A stretch of 64,000 bases of DNA from Mariniphaga sp964559175 (GTDB lineage Bacteria > Bacteroidota > Bacteroidia > Bacteroidales > Prolixibacteraceae). This document shows positions 1 through 8,373 of the stretch, piece by piece. Position 1 is the first letter of the stretch; each line of letters opens with the position of its first letter. The translations under genes were made by a program, and so were the position numbers. The notes beneath the pieces are model-generated. The model did not search any database, was not told the DNA's origin, and saw only the letters and a program-made list of their open reading frames with translations. The DNA is taken from positions 40,424 through 104,423 of the forward strand of contig CAZLGT010000008.1 of the NCBI GenBank assembly GCA_964559175.1. Direction: 5' to 3'.

Positions 1-1
1 G

Positions 2-3000
2 TTTATTTACGGGTATGACAACTACGACTGGTCTGACTGGCAAATGCGCCTTTCTACCGGGACCGGTTTTGCAATCAATTACATCCCGAAGAAGAAAAAC
101 AACCTGAAAAACGACATAGTGAGAGTGGGTGATTTTAACGGCGATGGTTGCAGCGACCTTATGGTATGGAATGCAAATGATGTTTGGACCGGACGTTATT
201 ATTATATTTCAAAAAATCAAGGAACAGACCTCTACTCACATTTTGAGTCAACAGTTTATCCCTATCCTGAATGGGACTATTATATAGCCGATTTTGATGG
301 AGATGGGCGTGATGATTATTTGTGCACAGCGGGTGAATATAGTTGGAATGGTTATCAAATCTTTAAATCGGGTAGCAAAAACCGAATCATAATGGAAAAA
401 TTTACGAACGGGTTAAATGCTTATTCAAAAATAAACTATACCAGCTTGTCTCAGGCAAGCAGTTCGGTTTATACCAAGGGAACGGGAGCATCCTTTCCGG
501 TATTCGATTACCAGGGTGCGCTGCCCGTGGTGTCATCTGTGCTTTCCGACAACGGCCGGGGTAGCCAGAATACCACAAACTATACTTATGAGGGAGCCAA
601 AATACACCGGCAGGGCAAAGGCTTTCTGTGTTACGCCCAAACTGAAGTAACAGATGTTGCCAATGATTTTAAAACCAAAAATAATTACGGGTATAATACA
701 TCACACTATTATCCGGAATTGTTATCAGTGAAACAATACGCCGATGGTGACAGTATCCAATCTGTTTACCATAGCTGGGATGAAGACATTACTGCTACAG
801 GAATATATGAGATCCATCCTGTATTTCCGTACATTCTCGAATCAGAAAAAAACAATATCCTGACAGGGCATTCCACTACGACGTCTTATGATTATGGAGC
901 ATATGGAAACCTGGAGGAAGTGGCCGTCGAATACGATAACGGGGTAACCGAAACCACTACCAACGTATATGACAACAACACCACCAACTGGTGGCTGGGC
1001 AGGCTCACGAGCTCAACAGCAGAATACGCCAAAAGCGGGGAGCCCACCATAAGCAATACCGTAACATACACCTATTCTACCGACGGCAAACTGAAGCCCG
1101 ATTTTATCAAATACTACGAAGGCACCGGCCTCTATTACTACAAAAACCACGACTACAACAGCAACGGCACCCTGGAACAACTTTATGTATATGCGCCGTC
1201 TGTGGGAGGCCGTTATACCAATTACACCTACGAGGGCAACGGGGTAAGGGTGAAGACGGTGAACGACCCGCTTGGCCACGAAACCGAAATGGAATACGAC
1301 CCTTATGGAAGGCTCTCTTCCGAAGAAGATTACCTCGGCAACGTAACTTCGTACACTTACGACAACCTGGGAAGGATTACGACCGAAACCCAACCCGACG
1401 GTTTTATCACTACTACCACTTACAATTGGGGGCTGAGTGATTTTACAAATTCCTGTTACTCCGTGCAGCAGGATGGTAACGACGGTTCAGTAACCAAAAC
1501 CTGGTACGACGAACTGGCACGCGAGATACGCAACGATGTAAAAGGGTTCAGCGGCTCCTATATTTACACCGCTACCGATTACAACTCCAAAGGCCAGGTT
1601 TATCGTATTTCGGAACCTTCCACCTCTACCTCGCCTTCGCAGTGGAATACCCATAGTTACGACTCCTACGGACGTATTACGGGCATTACCCGGCCATCGG
1701 GAAGAAATACTACTTACGTGTATGGTGTCGGTAACAGCCGCGTTACCGAAACCACCGGCGGAAAAAGCAGTTGGAAAGAGACCGACAGCCAGGGTCTGGT
1801 AACACAGGCGCACGACAACGGCGGCGACATCCTTTATACGTATTTTCCCGACGGGAAGGTAAAAACCATTATGGCGCCCGGCGGTGCGGTGACCACCATG
1901 GAGTACAACGATGCGGCGCGCAACCAGACCAAACTCATTGACCCCAGCGCCGGTACCATGGAATATACGTACAATGCGTTCGGGCAACTGAAAACCCAAA
2001 AGAACGCCCGCAACCAAACCACCACGTATGATTATCATGCCGATGGGAGGATTAGCTCGGTAGAGCGGCTTTCGGGCGAAGGGACCGATGTTTACGCTTA
2101 CAATACCGATGAACAATTAACAGGCATCAGTAATTCAACAACCAATGTAAGCCGGAATTTTCGTTATGATACCCACGGAAGAATTGATTCTATTGCGGAG
2201 ACTATCCCCGGATCTTCAACTTTTTCCACTACCTTTGACTATGATGAATTGGGAAGACTAATTGAGAGGACCCATCCTTCAGGGATTGTGGAAACCAATA
2301 ACTACAACAGCAACGGTTACCTGGCTTCCATCTCAATGGATGGGTCAACAGTGTGGACAATAACAGGTATGAACGAACGACAACAAATAACAGCAACGTC
2401 ATATTTTACCGGGGCACTTAGGTCTGTTTTTGGCTATGACGATTATGGCTATCCTTCCGGCAATACATTAATGTATATTAATACTCCGTGGATACATCAC
2501 AGTTATTCATTCGACCCTGTAACCGGGAATTTAAACTGGAGAAAAGATAGCCTGGAAGATTTGACGGAAAGCTTTACCTATGATAACCTCGACCGGCTGG
2601 AAACCGTTACGGGCCCGCAGAACCTCACAATGGACTACGCGGCCAATGGGAATATCCTGACCAAAAGCGACGTGGGCACAAACACCTTCGAATATAACCA
2701 TCCCACCATACCTTATGCGCTGACCGATTTGGAAACGGCAAGCGGGTTAGTCCCGGAAGATTTGCAGACCGCTGAATATACTTCGTTTGAACAGGTGAGT
2801 ACGATTGACGAAGGTGACTACGATGCCGTGTTTACTTATAACAGCGATAACCAGCGCTGTAAAATGGTAGTGAATGAAAACAGTAGTCCCATCGTCACCC
2901 GCTGGTATGCCGGCAGCCGTTACATGAAAGAAACGGCTGGAGGAGCTACCAAAGAATATACCTGGATTGGCGGCGATGCTTATTCGGCTCCGCTCGTAGC

Positions 3001-4117
3001 AATAACTCAGAGTGGCCAAACCAGTACATGCTGGGTTTTCCGCGATTACCTGGGAAATATTATTGGTGCCCAGGTTGGAGGGGCTTTTAGCATTGATTCC
3101 TGGGGAAGGCGGAGGAACCCCGATGACTGGAGCTACGACTTAACCGGGGAGCCCGACCTGGTTGCCGGCCGTGGGTTTACCGGCCACGAATGGCTCCCCT
3201 GGTTTAACCTGTACAATATGAACGGCAGGTTGTACGACCCGATAGTTGGGAGATTTTTAAGCCCGGATGAAAATGTACAAATGCCTGATTTCAGCCAGAA
3301 TTTTAACAGGTATAGCTATGCGTTGAATAATCCGTTGAAATATAATGATCCTGACGGGGAGATAATCTTCACACTACTTGCAGCATTAATACCAGGGGCA
3401 CAGCCTTTATTACCGTATGCCATTGCTGCCGATATTGGCTGGATGACGGATTATGGAATGCAAGTAGCTATGAACTATGCCAACAAACAGGAAGGATGGA
3501 CAGGGAAAGATATTTGGTTTAAACAAATCGACTGGTTTGACGTGGGAATGTCGGCTGTTGTTAGCGGGGCTACCGGAGGTTATGGCGCCGAGCTAAAGGC
3601 GGGTAAAGAACTTGGAAAGTTTGGCACCTGGGTGGTAAAAAACAGTAAATTGATTTATGCAGGCGAAATTATTGCCACTTCGGCAATTGACATTACCGGC
3701 GAAGGCTGGCAAAAAGTAGGTATGGACGATTTTGGCAAACGGGTTGCCATTGGCCTTACCATTTACGGGATAAACGATATTGTTGGGGATTATACGAAAA
3801 AGTGGGTTAAAAATCCAAGTGGGGAGACTAATTTCGAAGATTACTTAGTCTCTGGTAACGAAATAGATAGGAATGGTTTGACTAGGACTGGCAGGGCTCT
3901 TCAGAAACATGGAAGCAGGCCAAACAGCATTTTCCCTAATGTTGCAGGAAAAAATTTAAATATTGAAGGACAAAATATTTTAAATAGTATTTTGAATAGT
4001 CCAAATAAGTCAATTATTCCTAACCGGTTTGGAGGTTACGATATTTTTGATCTTTTTACGGGACGAGGTGCTAGGTTTGGTGTTTCGAAAAATTTCATGG
4101 GGTTTCTGGAACCATAG
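2..4117 (+). CDS. Rhs/YD-repeat polymorphic toxin, 5' end outside window
   Basis: The frame is already open at base 2, so the ATG at 44 is internal and the gene begins upstream. The visible part starts with two calcium-binding FG-GAP-like units (GDFNGDG near 130, DFDGDGRDD near 290). YD/RHS repeats follow (for example YDNLGRITTETQPDG), and then the RHS core around 3169-3360 (GFTGHEW, GRLYDPIVGRFLSPDE, NNPLKYNDPDGE). After the core comes a variable tip: a hydrophobic linker with the motif QIDWFDVGMSA, then about 85 residues rich in KHGSR, GRGARFG and GFLEP. That ending resembles small nuclease tips of polymorphic toxins, which is family memory and not proven here. The RHS barrel is known to encapsulate such tips. 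The tip DNA is more AT-rich than the repeats. An immunity-like gene starts 24 bp downstream. Confidence 0.93.
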   Translation, partial: FIYGYDNYDWSDWQMRLSTGTGFAINYIPKKKNNLKNDIVRVGDFNGDGCSDLMVWNANDVWTGRYYYISKNQGTDLYSHFESTVYPYPEWDYYIADFDGDGRDDYLCTAGEYSWNGYQIFKSGSKNRIIMEKFTNGLNAYSKINYTSLSQASSSVYTKGTGASFPVFDYQGALPVVSSVLSDNGRGSQNTTNYTYEGAKIHRQGKGFLCYAQTEVTDVANDFKTKNNYGYNTSHYYPELLSVKQYADGDSIQSVYHSWDEDITATGIYEIHPVFPYILESEKNNILTGHSTTTSYDYGAYGNLEEVAVEYDNGVTETTTNVYDNNTTNWWLGRLTSSTAEYAKSGEPTISNTVTYTYSTDGKLKPDFIKYYEGTGLYYYKNHDYNSNGTLEQLYVYAPSVGGRYTNYTYEGNGVRVKTVNDPLGHETEMEYDPYGRLSSEEDYLGNVTSYTYDNLGRITTETQPDGFITTTTYNWGLSDFTNSCYSVQQDGNDGSVTKTWYDELAREIRNDVKGFSGSYIYTATDYNSKGQVYRISEPSTSTSPSQWNTHSYDSYGRITGITRPSGRNTTYVYGVGNSRVTETTGGKSSWKETDSQGLVTQAHDNGGDILYTYFPDGKVKTIMAPGGAVTTMEYNDAARNQTKLIDPSAGTMEYTYNAFGQLKTQKNARNQTTTYDYHADGRISSVERLSGEGTDVYAYNTDEQLTGISNSTTNVSRNFRYDTHGRIDSIAETIPGSSTFSTTFDYDELGRLIERTHPSGIVETNNYNSNGYLASISMDGSTVWTITGMNERQQITATSYFTGALRSVFGYDDYGYPSGNTLMYINTPWIHHSYSFDPVTGNLNWRKDSLEDLTESFTYDNLDRLETVTGPQNLTMDYAANGNILTKSDVGTNTFEYNHPTIPYALTDLETASGLVPEDLQTAEYTSFEQVSTIDEGDYDAVFTYNSDNQRCKMVVNENSSPIVTRWYAGSRYMKETAGGATKEYTWIGGDAYSAPLVAITQSGQTSTCWVFRDYLGNIIGAQVGGAFSIDSWGRRRNPDDWSYDLTGEPDLVAGRGFTGHEWLPWFNLYNMNGRLYDPIVGRFLSPDENVQMPDFSQNFNRYSYALNNPLKYNDPDGEIIFTLLAALIPGAQPLLPYAIAADIGWMTDYGMQVAMNYANKQEGWTGKDIWFKQIDWFDVGMSAVVSGATGGYGAELKAGKELGKFGTWVVKNSKLIYAGEIIATSAIDITGEGWQKVGMDDFGKRVAIGLTIYGINDIVGDYTKKWVKNPSGETNFEDYLVSGNEIDRNGLTRTGRALQKHGSRPNSIFPNVAGKNLNIEGQNILNSILNSPNKSIIPNRFGGYDIFDLFTGRGARFGVSKNFMGFLEP

Positions 4118-4141
4118 ATATTTACCATTAATTTTTATAAT

Positions 4142-4378
4142 ATGTATAAAATTATAGTCGCAAGTGATGATATTCACGAGAAGGTATTTGTAGAGATGTA
4201 TTATCATGATAAGTATGTTGCACTTTTGAATCAAGAAAAAGGTATTGATGAAATTGAAATTGAATTTCCTGGGTGTATTAATCTTGATCAGCAACTGATA
4301 TTGCGGACGATTCCCTTAAAAGAATTTATTAATTTAGTTAATGAAGCTAAACTTAAGTTAGTTAAATCAGTACCCTGA
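4142..4378 (+). CDS. Putative immunity protein for the Rhs tip at 3360-4117
   Basis: This gene encodes a small acidic 78-residue cytoplasmic protein with no signal peptide or membrane segment. It starts 24 bp after the stop of the large Rhs gene, the usual place for a cognate immunity gene. The beta-rich start (YKIIVASDD, KVFVEMYYHDKYVAL) and helical end are compatible with a small alpha/beta fold that blocks a nuclease. No Pfam immunity family could be assigned by eye, so the role rests on position, size and charge. It is AT-rich like the tip and unlike the RHS repeats, suggesting that tip and immunity gene arrived together. Confidence 0.72.
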   Translation: MYKIIVASDDIHEKVFVEMYYHDKYVALLNQEKGIDEIEIEFPGCINLDQQLILRTIPLKEFINLVNEAKLKLVKSVP

Positions 4379-4420
4379 TAGCTAAGGAAGTAAAGATTTC
4401 TCTTAACTGCTCAAGAAGGT

Positions 4421-4753
4421 ATGGCACATTCAACCTATAAAATGAGAAAGATGAATAATTTTATTAAGCTAATTGAGAAGGAGCTATATTCACACAATAC
4501 CTTTAGTTTAGAATTTATTCAAAAACAAATTGAACTATTATTTAATCTTATAAAGGAAACTAAAGATATTGATGAGGCAGAAATGATTTTTGGAATTCTG
4601 GGGGAAATACAATTTGTGCTTGCAAGAGCTATTTTCAAAGATAAACTGGGAGTGAATCAATTTTTACGACAATTTGTTTATGATTTTGACAGAATTGATG
4701 ATGGTGAGACTAAAATTCATTTATTTAACAAGATTAAATCATTAGAGTATTAA
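4421..4753 (+). CDS. Small helical hypothetical protein, second immunity candidate
   Basis: This encodes a 110-residue, mostly helical acidic protein. Its start is uncertain: ATG at 4421 has a GAAGG very close upstream, and another ATG lies at 4442 (MRKMNNF). It follows the first immunity gene by 42 bp on the same strand and ends at a strong terminator (4768-4808), so it is probably cotranscribed with the Rhs toxin and its immunity gene. The family is not recognised. Immunity genes often accumulate downstream of Rhs tips after tip replacement, so this could be an orphan immunity gene for a lost tip. Confidence 0.6.
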   Translation: MAHSTYKMRKMNNFIKLIEKELYSHNTFSLEFIQKQIELLFNLIKETKDIDEAEMIFGILGEIQFVLARAIFKDKLGVNQFLRQFVYDFDRIDDGETKIHLFNKIKSLEY

Positions 4754-4767
4754 TGGAATTTAAAAGT

Positions 4768-4808
4768 TAAAGGAGTTCCTTCTTTTTAAGAAGGAATTCC
4801 TTTTTTTC
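4768..4808 (+). terminator. Rho-independent terminator after the first toxin/immunity set
   Basis: The arms AAAGGAGTTCCTTCTT and AAGAAGGAATTCCTTT pair almost perfectly around a short T loop and run into a T tract. This ends the transcript of the large Rhs gene and its downstream genes. It also separates them from the displaced cassettes, which therefore lack this promoter. Confidence 0.8.
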
Positions 4809-5164
4809 GAGTACAAATGACGAAGTCTGCATATCAGGAAAAGAAGTTATGGTTTTAAGGGATGGCAAGTTTGTTGAAAAGCTTAGGATTGACCACGGTA
4901 CATTTCCGGGCATTGAAGGGCTGAACAGTAGCCATTTTTATCTTAATGGTGGTAAAAAAGCAGCTGGGAAGTAGACATTATACTGGACATGCATTGGATC
5001 AGATGCAGGGAAGAGGGGTTACACCTTCAATGGTAGAAGAAGTTATTAACAATTCAATCAAATCCATAGCAGGAAATACTCCTAATACAATAGTCCATTA
5101 TGGTAGCGGGTTAAAAGTAGTAGTAAATTTATTTGGAGATGTAATAACTGTAATACCTCAATAA
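4807..5164 (+). pseudogene. Displaced Rhs tip with DUF4258-like nuclease domain, frameshifted
   Basis: From 4810 one frame reads an Rhs/linker-like stretch (STNDEVCISGKEVMVLRDGK ...) up to LNGGKKAAGK and a stop at 4975. The toxin domain continues one frame over, from ATG 4946 onward, as GSRHYTGHALDQMQGRGVTP. Deleting one A from the run of six A's near 4954-4959 would join the two halves as GGKKQLGSRHYTGHA. The HYTGHALDQMQGRG pattern is that of DUF4258-type tips, predicted BECR-fold RNases. The last 72 residues could still be translated alone from 4946. No RHS core remains in front. Its partner immunity gene starts 3 bp downstream. Confidence 0.75.
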
Positions 5165-5167
5165 ATT

Positions 5168-5584
5168 ATGGAAATAATTGGAGATAATTCAAAATTAGAA
5201 ATTAAAGTAGTAGGTAAAAGTAATGTATCATCTATGAATGAATGGGACAAAAAATGGATACAAGTTCAAATTTATGTCCAGCTAATAGGTTTTAAAGCAA
5301 ATTTTCGTACAGAACTAATTGAAGATGATTTCAAACAATTTTACTTTTCATTAAAAGAAGTTTTAGATAAAAAGACAGATACATTTGAACTTAAAACTTT
5401 AGAAGAATCAATTTACTTGATCGGTAATGTAACATATTTAGGCAAAATAGAATGGGAAGACTTTGTCCAATTTCCTATTGGTAATGGTAACACATTATCA
5501 TTTAAGTTTGAATCAGATTTTTTTCAAATCGAAAAAATTTGTAGCTCATTAGAACAGGAATTAACAATTTTAAAAGAAAAATAG
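5168..5584 (+). CDS. WapI-like immunity protein
   Basis: This encodes a 138-residue soluble protein that begins IIGDNSKLEIKVVGKSN. Its beta-rich pattern (NEWDKKWIQVQIYVQLIGFKA, ELIEDDFKQFYFSL) resembles the WapI/YxxG immunity proteins that protect against WapA tips in Bacillus. It starts 3 bp after the DUF4258-like toxin domain, so it most likely neutralises that tip. It appears intact although the toxin reading frame is broken, as expected if protection outlasts the weapon. A terminator follows directly. Confidence 0.75.
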   Translation: MEIIGDNSKLEIKVVGKSNVSSMNEWDKKWIQVQIYVQLIGFKANFRTELIEDDFKQFYFSLKEVLDKKTDTFELKTLEESIYLIGNVTYLGKIEWEDFVQFPIGNGNTLSFKFESDFFQIEKICSSLEQELTILKEK

Positions 5585-5588
5585 CCGA

Positions 5589-5634
5589 ACAAAACCGTCC
5601 AGAAAAAATTATTAAAGGACGGTTTTGTATTTTT
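5589..5634 (+). terminator. Terminator after the WapI-like gene
   Basis: The perfect arms ACAAAACCGTCC (5589-5600) and GGACGGTTTTGT (5617-5628) enclose a 16-base loop and are followed by ATTTTTA. Confidence 0.8.
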
Positions 5635-5647
5635 AATAAATACTAAT

Positions 5648-6004
5648 ATGAACTTCAATAATTGTAATTGGCACGATTCAATAATTAAAAGGATAGTTAT
5701 TGATAGAAACAATCCAGGGAAAAATGATTCCATACTGATTGAAATTATTTGGCCTGATGATAATGAAGATACAATTTGTTTTAATGGCGTTTACTGGGCG
5801 AACTTTAACATGAATTTTGGAATAGTAAGCCCGGAAAATGTACTAAATGCCTATTTAGCAAGCAATGATGACAAAATAATGGTCGATTTTTTCTTACGAT
5901 GGAAAGGATTAATAAAAAATGTTGATCTAAATTGCTATGTAATAGAATTGAATTCGACTGGAGGTAGTATTAAAATTATAGCCAAAGAATTTGAAATTTG
6001 TTAA
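5648..6004 (+). CDS. Orphan immunity-like protein (NWHDS type)
   Basis: This encodes a 118-residue acidic soluble protein with the N-terminal pattern NCNWHDSIIKRIVIDR followed by alternating beta strands. The WHDS start recurs in small proteins next to polymorphic toxins, so an immunity role is likely. No toxin domain precedes it: the gene sits between two terminators (5589-5634 and 6021-6067). It is therefore best read as an immunity gene whose toxin has been lost. Its AT content matches the neighbouring immunity genes. Confidence 0.65.
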   Translation: MNFNNCNWHDSIIKRIVIDRNNPGKNDSILIEIIWPDDNEDTICFNGVYWANFNMNFGIVSPENVLNAYLASNDDKIMVDFFLRWKGLIKNVDLNCYVIELNSTGGSIKIIAKEFEIC

Positions 6005-6020
6005 AAAAACTGTCAAAATA

Positions 6021-6067
6021 AATTAAGGAGTTCCATTTTGTTTCCAAGGTGGAACCCTTAATTTTAC
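6021..6067 (+). terminator. Terminator-like hairpin
   Basis: The arms ATTAAGGAGTTCCA (near 6022) and TGGAACCCTTAAT (near 6050) pair with one mismatch and are followed by TTTTA. It resembles the hairpin at 4768-4808, sharing the AAGGAGTTCC core. Confidence 0.6.
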
Positions 6068-6105
6068 CAAGAGTTCTTTGAAAAATAAAAAACTGCTGGC
6101 AGAAA

Positions 6106-7410
6106 GTGCACACCTTCTTATCATCCGTAAAAGAATACAGTTTTGACGCCTGTTCGGTGAAACTTGCTTTTTGTAAACGGAGTGGAACAAAAAGCTTAGT
6201 TGAACCAATCCCAATGAGCCAGGCGGTTCGGGAGGGAAGAAGGCGCAGCGTCAACGACTGGAACTATACACTCGACGGGAACGACCATCCGCTGTTTGCC
6301 GGGCGCGGGTTTACCTCTCACGAATGGCTGCCCTGGTTTAACCTGTATAATATGAACGGCAGGCTGTATGACCCGGTGGTAGGGAGGTTCTTAAGCCCGG
6401 ATGAAAATGTGCAGATGCCGGATTTCAGCCAGAACTTTAACAGGTACAGTTATGCCCTCAATAATCCTCTAAAATATACTGACCCTGACGGAGAGTTTTT
6501 CATAGAAGCAATGATAATAGGTGCTTTCATTAACACTTTTATACAAGGAGCTTCTGGAAATATTAATAGTGCAGATGATTTCTTTTTGTCAATGGGAATT
6601 GGAGCGCTTTCCGGTGCAGCAGGTTATGGAGCAGGACAGTTAGTTGCTGGTGCTGTTGGAACGATTGGCTTTGCAGGAGGAGCAATGACTGGAGCGGCAG
6701 GAGGTTTTGCAGGAGGTTTTGTCGGAGGGGCTGGAAATGCCTGGGCAGGAGGAGCTTCTTTCGGGCAAGGTCTTGGGCAAGGTTTAATTGGCGGTGGTTT
6801 TGGAGCTGCTACTGGAGGTTTAATTGGTGGTATATCCGGAGGTATCACAGCAACTAAACATGGTGGAAAATTTTGGTCAGGAGAAGGGGCTACGTTTGAT
6901 GCACTTGGAGTTCCAGGAGATGTAATTAAGATTGGAGAAGGAATGGATTATAGCAATGAGTATGCACAAACTTTTTCAAACGAAAATTTTGGAACGAATG
7001 TAAAAGGAGTGAATGACTTATATGCTGATGGGACATTGCCTCCTGGTTATTCAACAAAAGGGGATGTCGTTTTAAACGCTTCAGGTAAATCTGTTCGAGG
7101 TTCCACAATGTATTTAGGAACAGGAAAAGGCTCTAATGTGTATTTATATAAAGCTGCATTTGCTTCAAAGGAACAGCTCTACTTTACAATGGGACATGAA
7201 TATCTCCATGCAGGTTATTTCAGTACTGGCTTAATGAATACTAAGAGTCAGCATGCTTCTATTTATAAGTGGGAGGCACAACAAGCAAAGCTTTGGGGTT
7301 TTAATGAGACTTATTATAAAAGTCGGTATATTTCTCATAAACCATTTTATAATTCAGCATATGATTATAGTAAATTAGGGTTCTTTCTTTTAAGCATAAA
7401 ACCATGGTAA
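6106..7410 (+). CDS. Orphan Rhs fragment with HEYLH metallopeptidase-like tip
   Basis: The open frame starts at a GTG with no clear ribosome site and carries only the distal RHS core (GFTSHEWLPWFNLYNMNGRL, then NNPLKYTDPDGE). Relative to its paralogues, about 28 residues (CSVKLAFCKRSG...) are inserted between EYSFDA and EGRRRS, so the core is disrupted. The tip has a Gly/Ala-rich hydrophobic stretch (about residues 145-250) that could span or insert into a membrane. A globular end follows with HEYLH at residues 364-368, a zinc-binding HExxH motif. No third ligand could be fixed by eye. It overlaps a lipoprotein gene by 7 bp. Without its own barrel it is probably a silent tip kept for recombination. 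Confidence 0.75.
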   Translation: MHTFLSSVKEYSFDACSVKLAFCKRSGTKSLVEPIPMSQAVREGRRRSVNDWNYTLDGNDHPLFAGRGFTSHEWLPWFNLYNMNGRLYDPVVGRFLSPDENVQMPDFSQNFNRYSYALNNPLKYTDPDGEFFIEAMIIGAFINTFIQGASGNINSADDFFLSMGIGALSGAAGYGAGQLVAGAVGTIGFAGGAMTGAAGGFAGGFVGGAGNAWAGGASFGQGLGQGLIGGGFGAATGGLIGGISGGITATKHGGKFWSGEGATFDALGVPGDVIKIGEGMDYSNEYAQTFSNENFGTNVKGVNDLYADGTLPPGYSTKGDVVLNASGKSVRGSTMYLGTGKGSNVYLYKAAFASKEQLYFTMGHEYLHAGYFSTGLMNTKSQHASIYKWEAQQAKLWGFNETYYKSRYISHKPFYNSAYDYSKLGFFLLSIKPW

Positions 7411-8102
7411 CCAAAATTAAAAACAACATGATATTAATTGTTTTGCTAAATTTACTTTTTATGAAATGCTCTACTATGGATAAAAGTAATCCAAATACTG
7501 TTGCTTTATTGTTTGAGAACTACTCAAAAGAAATGGAGTTACCTACAGAGTTCTTTTCTATTAATACCCATGTAATAACAGATAGTATTTTTTTAGATGA
7601 AGAATTATTGTTGCAGCCTAAACAGAGTCAAAAGATTACAGGCAATGTATTTAGTTTTTTATGTGATTTAGACTTAATTAATGGTTGGAATCTTTGGAAA
7701 GATGACGATTTAAATCTGTATCCAAATAAAGTTGAAGAATTTGTTGAATTACGAAAGAAGGAATTAAGTTTATTTTGTTTAGGGGAAGTGAGCTTGTCAG
7801 AGGAATTTCAAAGCTTTCTGATTTTGTCAATTGATGGAGTTGATAATGAATATAATTTGATTAGAAACCTTTATTTAATGAACGTGAAAAACAATAAATG
7901 CGAGTCATTAACTAGAGTGGCTAGTTATACATGTTTTAATGGAGAGTGCAATTATATTTATACAGAGAGGTCAGCGAATAATCTTTTTATACAAAAGGAA
8001 GTAGAAGTTAGTTCAAATGTTATTGTAGTCGAGAAATCAGAAAAAGAAACCTCCCGTATAAAATTTATGTACGATAAAAAAGGAATGCTAAAAATGCTTT
8101 AG
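7404..8102 (+). CDS. Lipoprotein, putative immunity to the HEYLH tip
   Basis: This encodes 232 residues. The N-terminus has a hydrophobic run ending in LLFMKCS, a lipobox with the acylated Cys near position 22, so the protein is probably anchored in the outer or inner membrane facing the periplasm. It overlaps the end of the metallopeptidase-like tip, which implies cotranslation and a protective role. The body is not recognised. A periplasmic lipoprotein immunity partner would fit a toxin acting on envelope proteins, and the HEYGH cassette at 10455 has the same arrangement. Confidence 0.62.
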   Translation: MVTKIKNNMILIVLLNLLFMKCSTMDKSNPNTVALLFENYSKEMELPTEFFSINTHVITDSIFLDEELLLQPKQSQKITGNVFSFLCDLDLINGWNLWKDDDLNLYPNKVEEFVELRKKELSLFCLGEVSLSEEFQSFLILSIDGVDNEYNLIRNLYLMNVKNNKCESLTRVASYTCFNGECNYIYTERSANNLFIQKEVEVSSNVIVVEKSEKETSRIKFMYDKKGMLKML

Positions 8103-8107
8103 AAATG

Positions 8108-8137
8108 AAAAGCCTCGGAAAGTTTCGGGGCTTTTTC
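8108..8137 (+). terminator. Terminator after the lipoprotein gene
   Basis: AAAGCCTCGGAAA and TTTCGGGGCTTT pair around one base and run into TTTTT. Near-identical GCCTCGG/CCGGGGC hairpins end the small frames at 15264 and 16266, so this terminator type was copied within the locus. Confidence 0.8.
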
Positions 8138-8258
8138 ATATCAACAAACTTTGTAGTTTATTTTTTGCAAAAAAAGTGTCCAACATGGCGAACACGTGCG
8201 ATTTATCTTCCGGGGAAAGTTTTTCCAGTTGCTTCATGCGTTTTAATGTCCACGCTAC
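8136..8258 (-). pseudogene. 3' fragment of an XRE-type (HTH) regulator
   Basis: On the minus strand the frame from 8258 down to TGA at 8136-8138 reads VAWTLKRMKQLEKLSPEDKS, continuing HVFAMLDTFFAKNKLQSLLI. This matches the helical C-terminal end typical of Bacteroidetes XRE/Cro-CI-like regulators (KLSPEDK.HVFAMLD). The DNA-binding half is absent, and the fragment stops at the palindrome at 8256-8280. It is a relic of an earlier insertion in the Rhs array and is not expected to be expressed. Confidence 0.65.
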
Positions 8259-8280
8259 CCCTCGTTTGCAACGAGGGGTA
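8256..8280. repeat. Perfect 10-bp inverted repeat
   Basis: TACCCCTCGT and ACGAGGGGTA are exact inverses around TTGCA. There is no T tract, so it is not a normal terminator. It lies exactly where the XRE fragment ends, as an insertion scar or REP-like palindrome would. Confidence 0.6.
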
Positions 8281-8373
8281 AGCTGTTCAGCATTTGCAAT
8301 GCCAATCAAAAAAGCTGTTTGTAATTTGCTATCAAATGGCTATTTTTAAAACTTAAAAAATGTAAGTTGGCTA

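Noticed and set aside
4768..6067. Three similar hairpins as transposon ends
   Set aside because: They carry T tracts and sit directly behind genes, so terminators explain them; no transposase is present.
6624..6848. Minus-strand proline-rich frame of 74 residues
   Set aside because: It is the complement of the Gly/Ala-rich part of the Rhs tip; Gly codons read backwards give Pro. No start signal or context.
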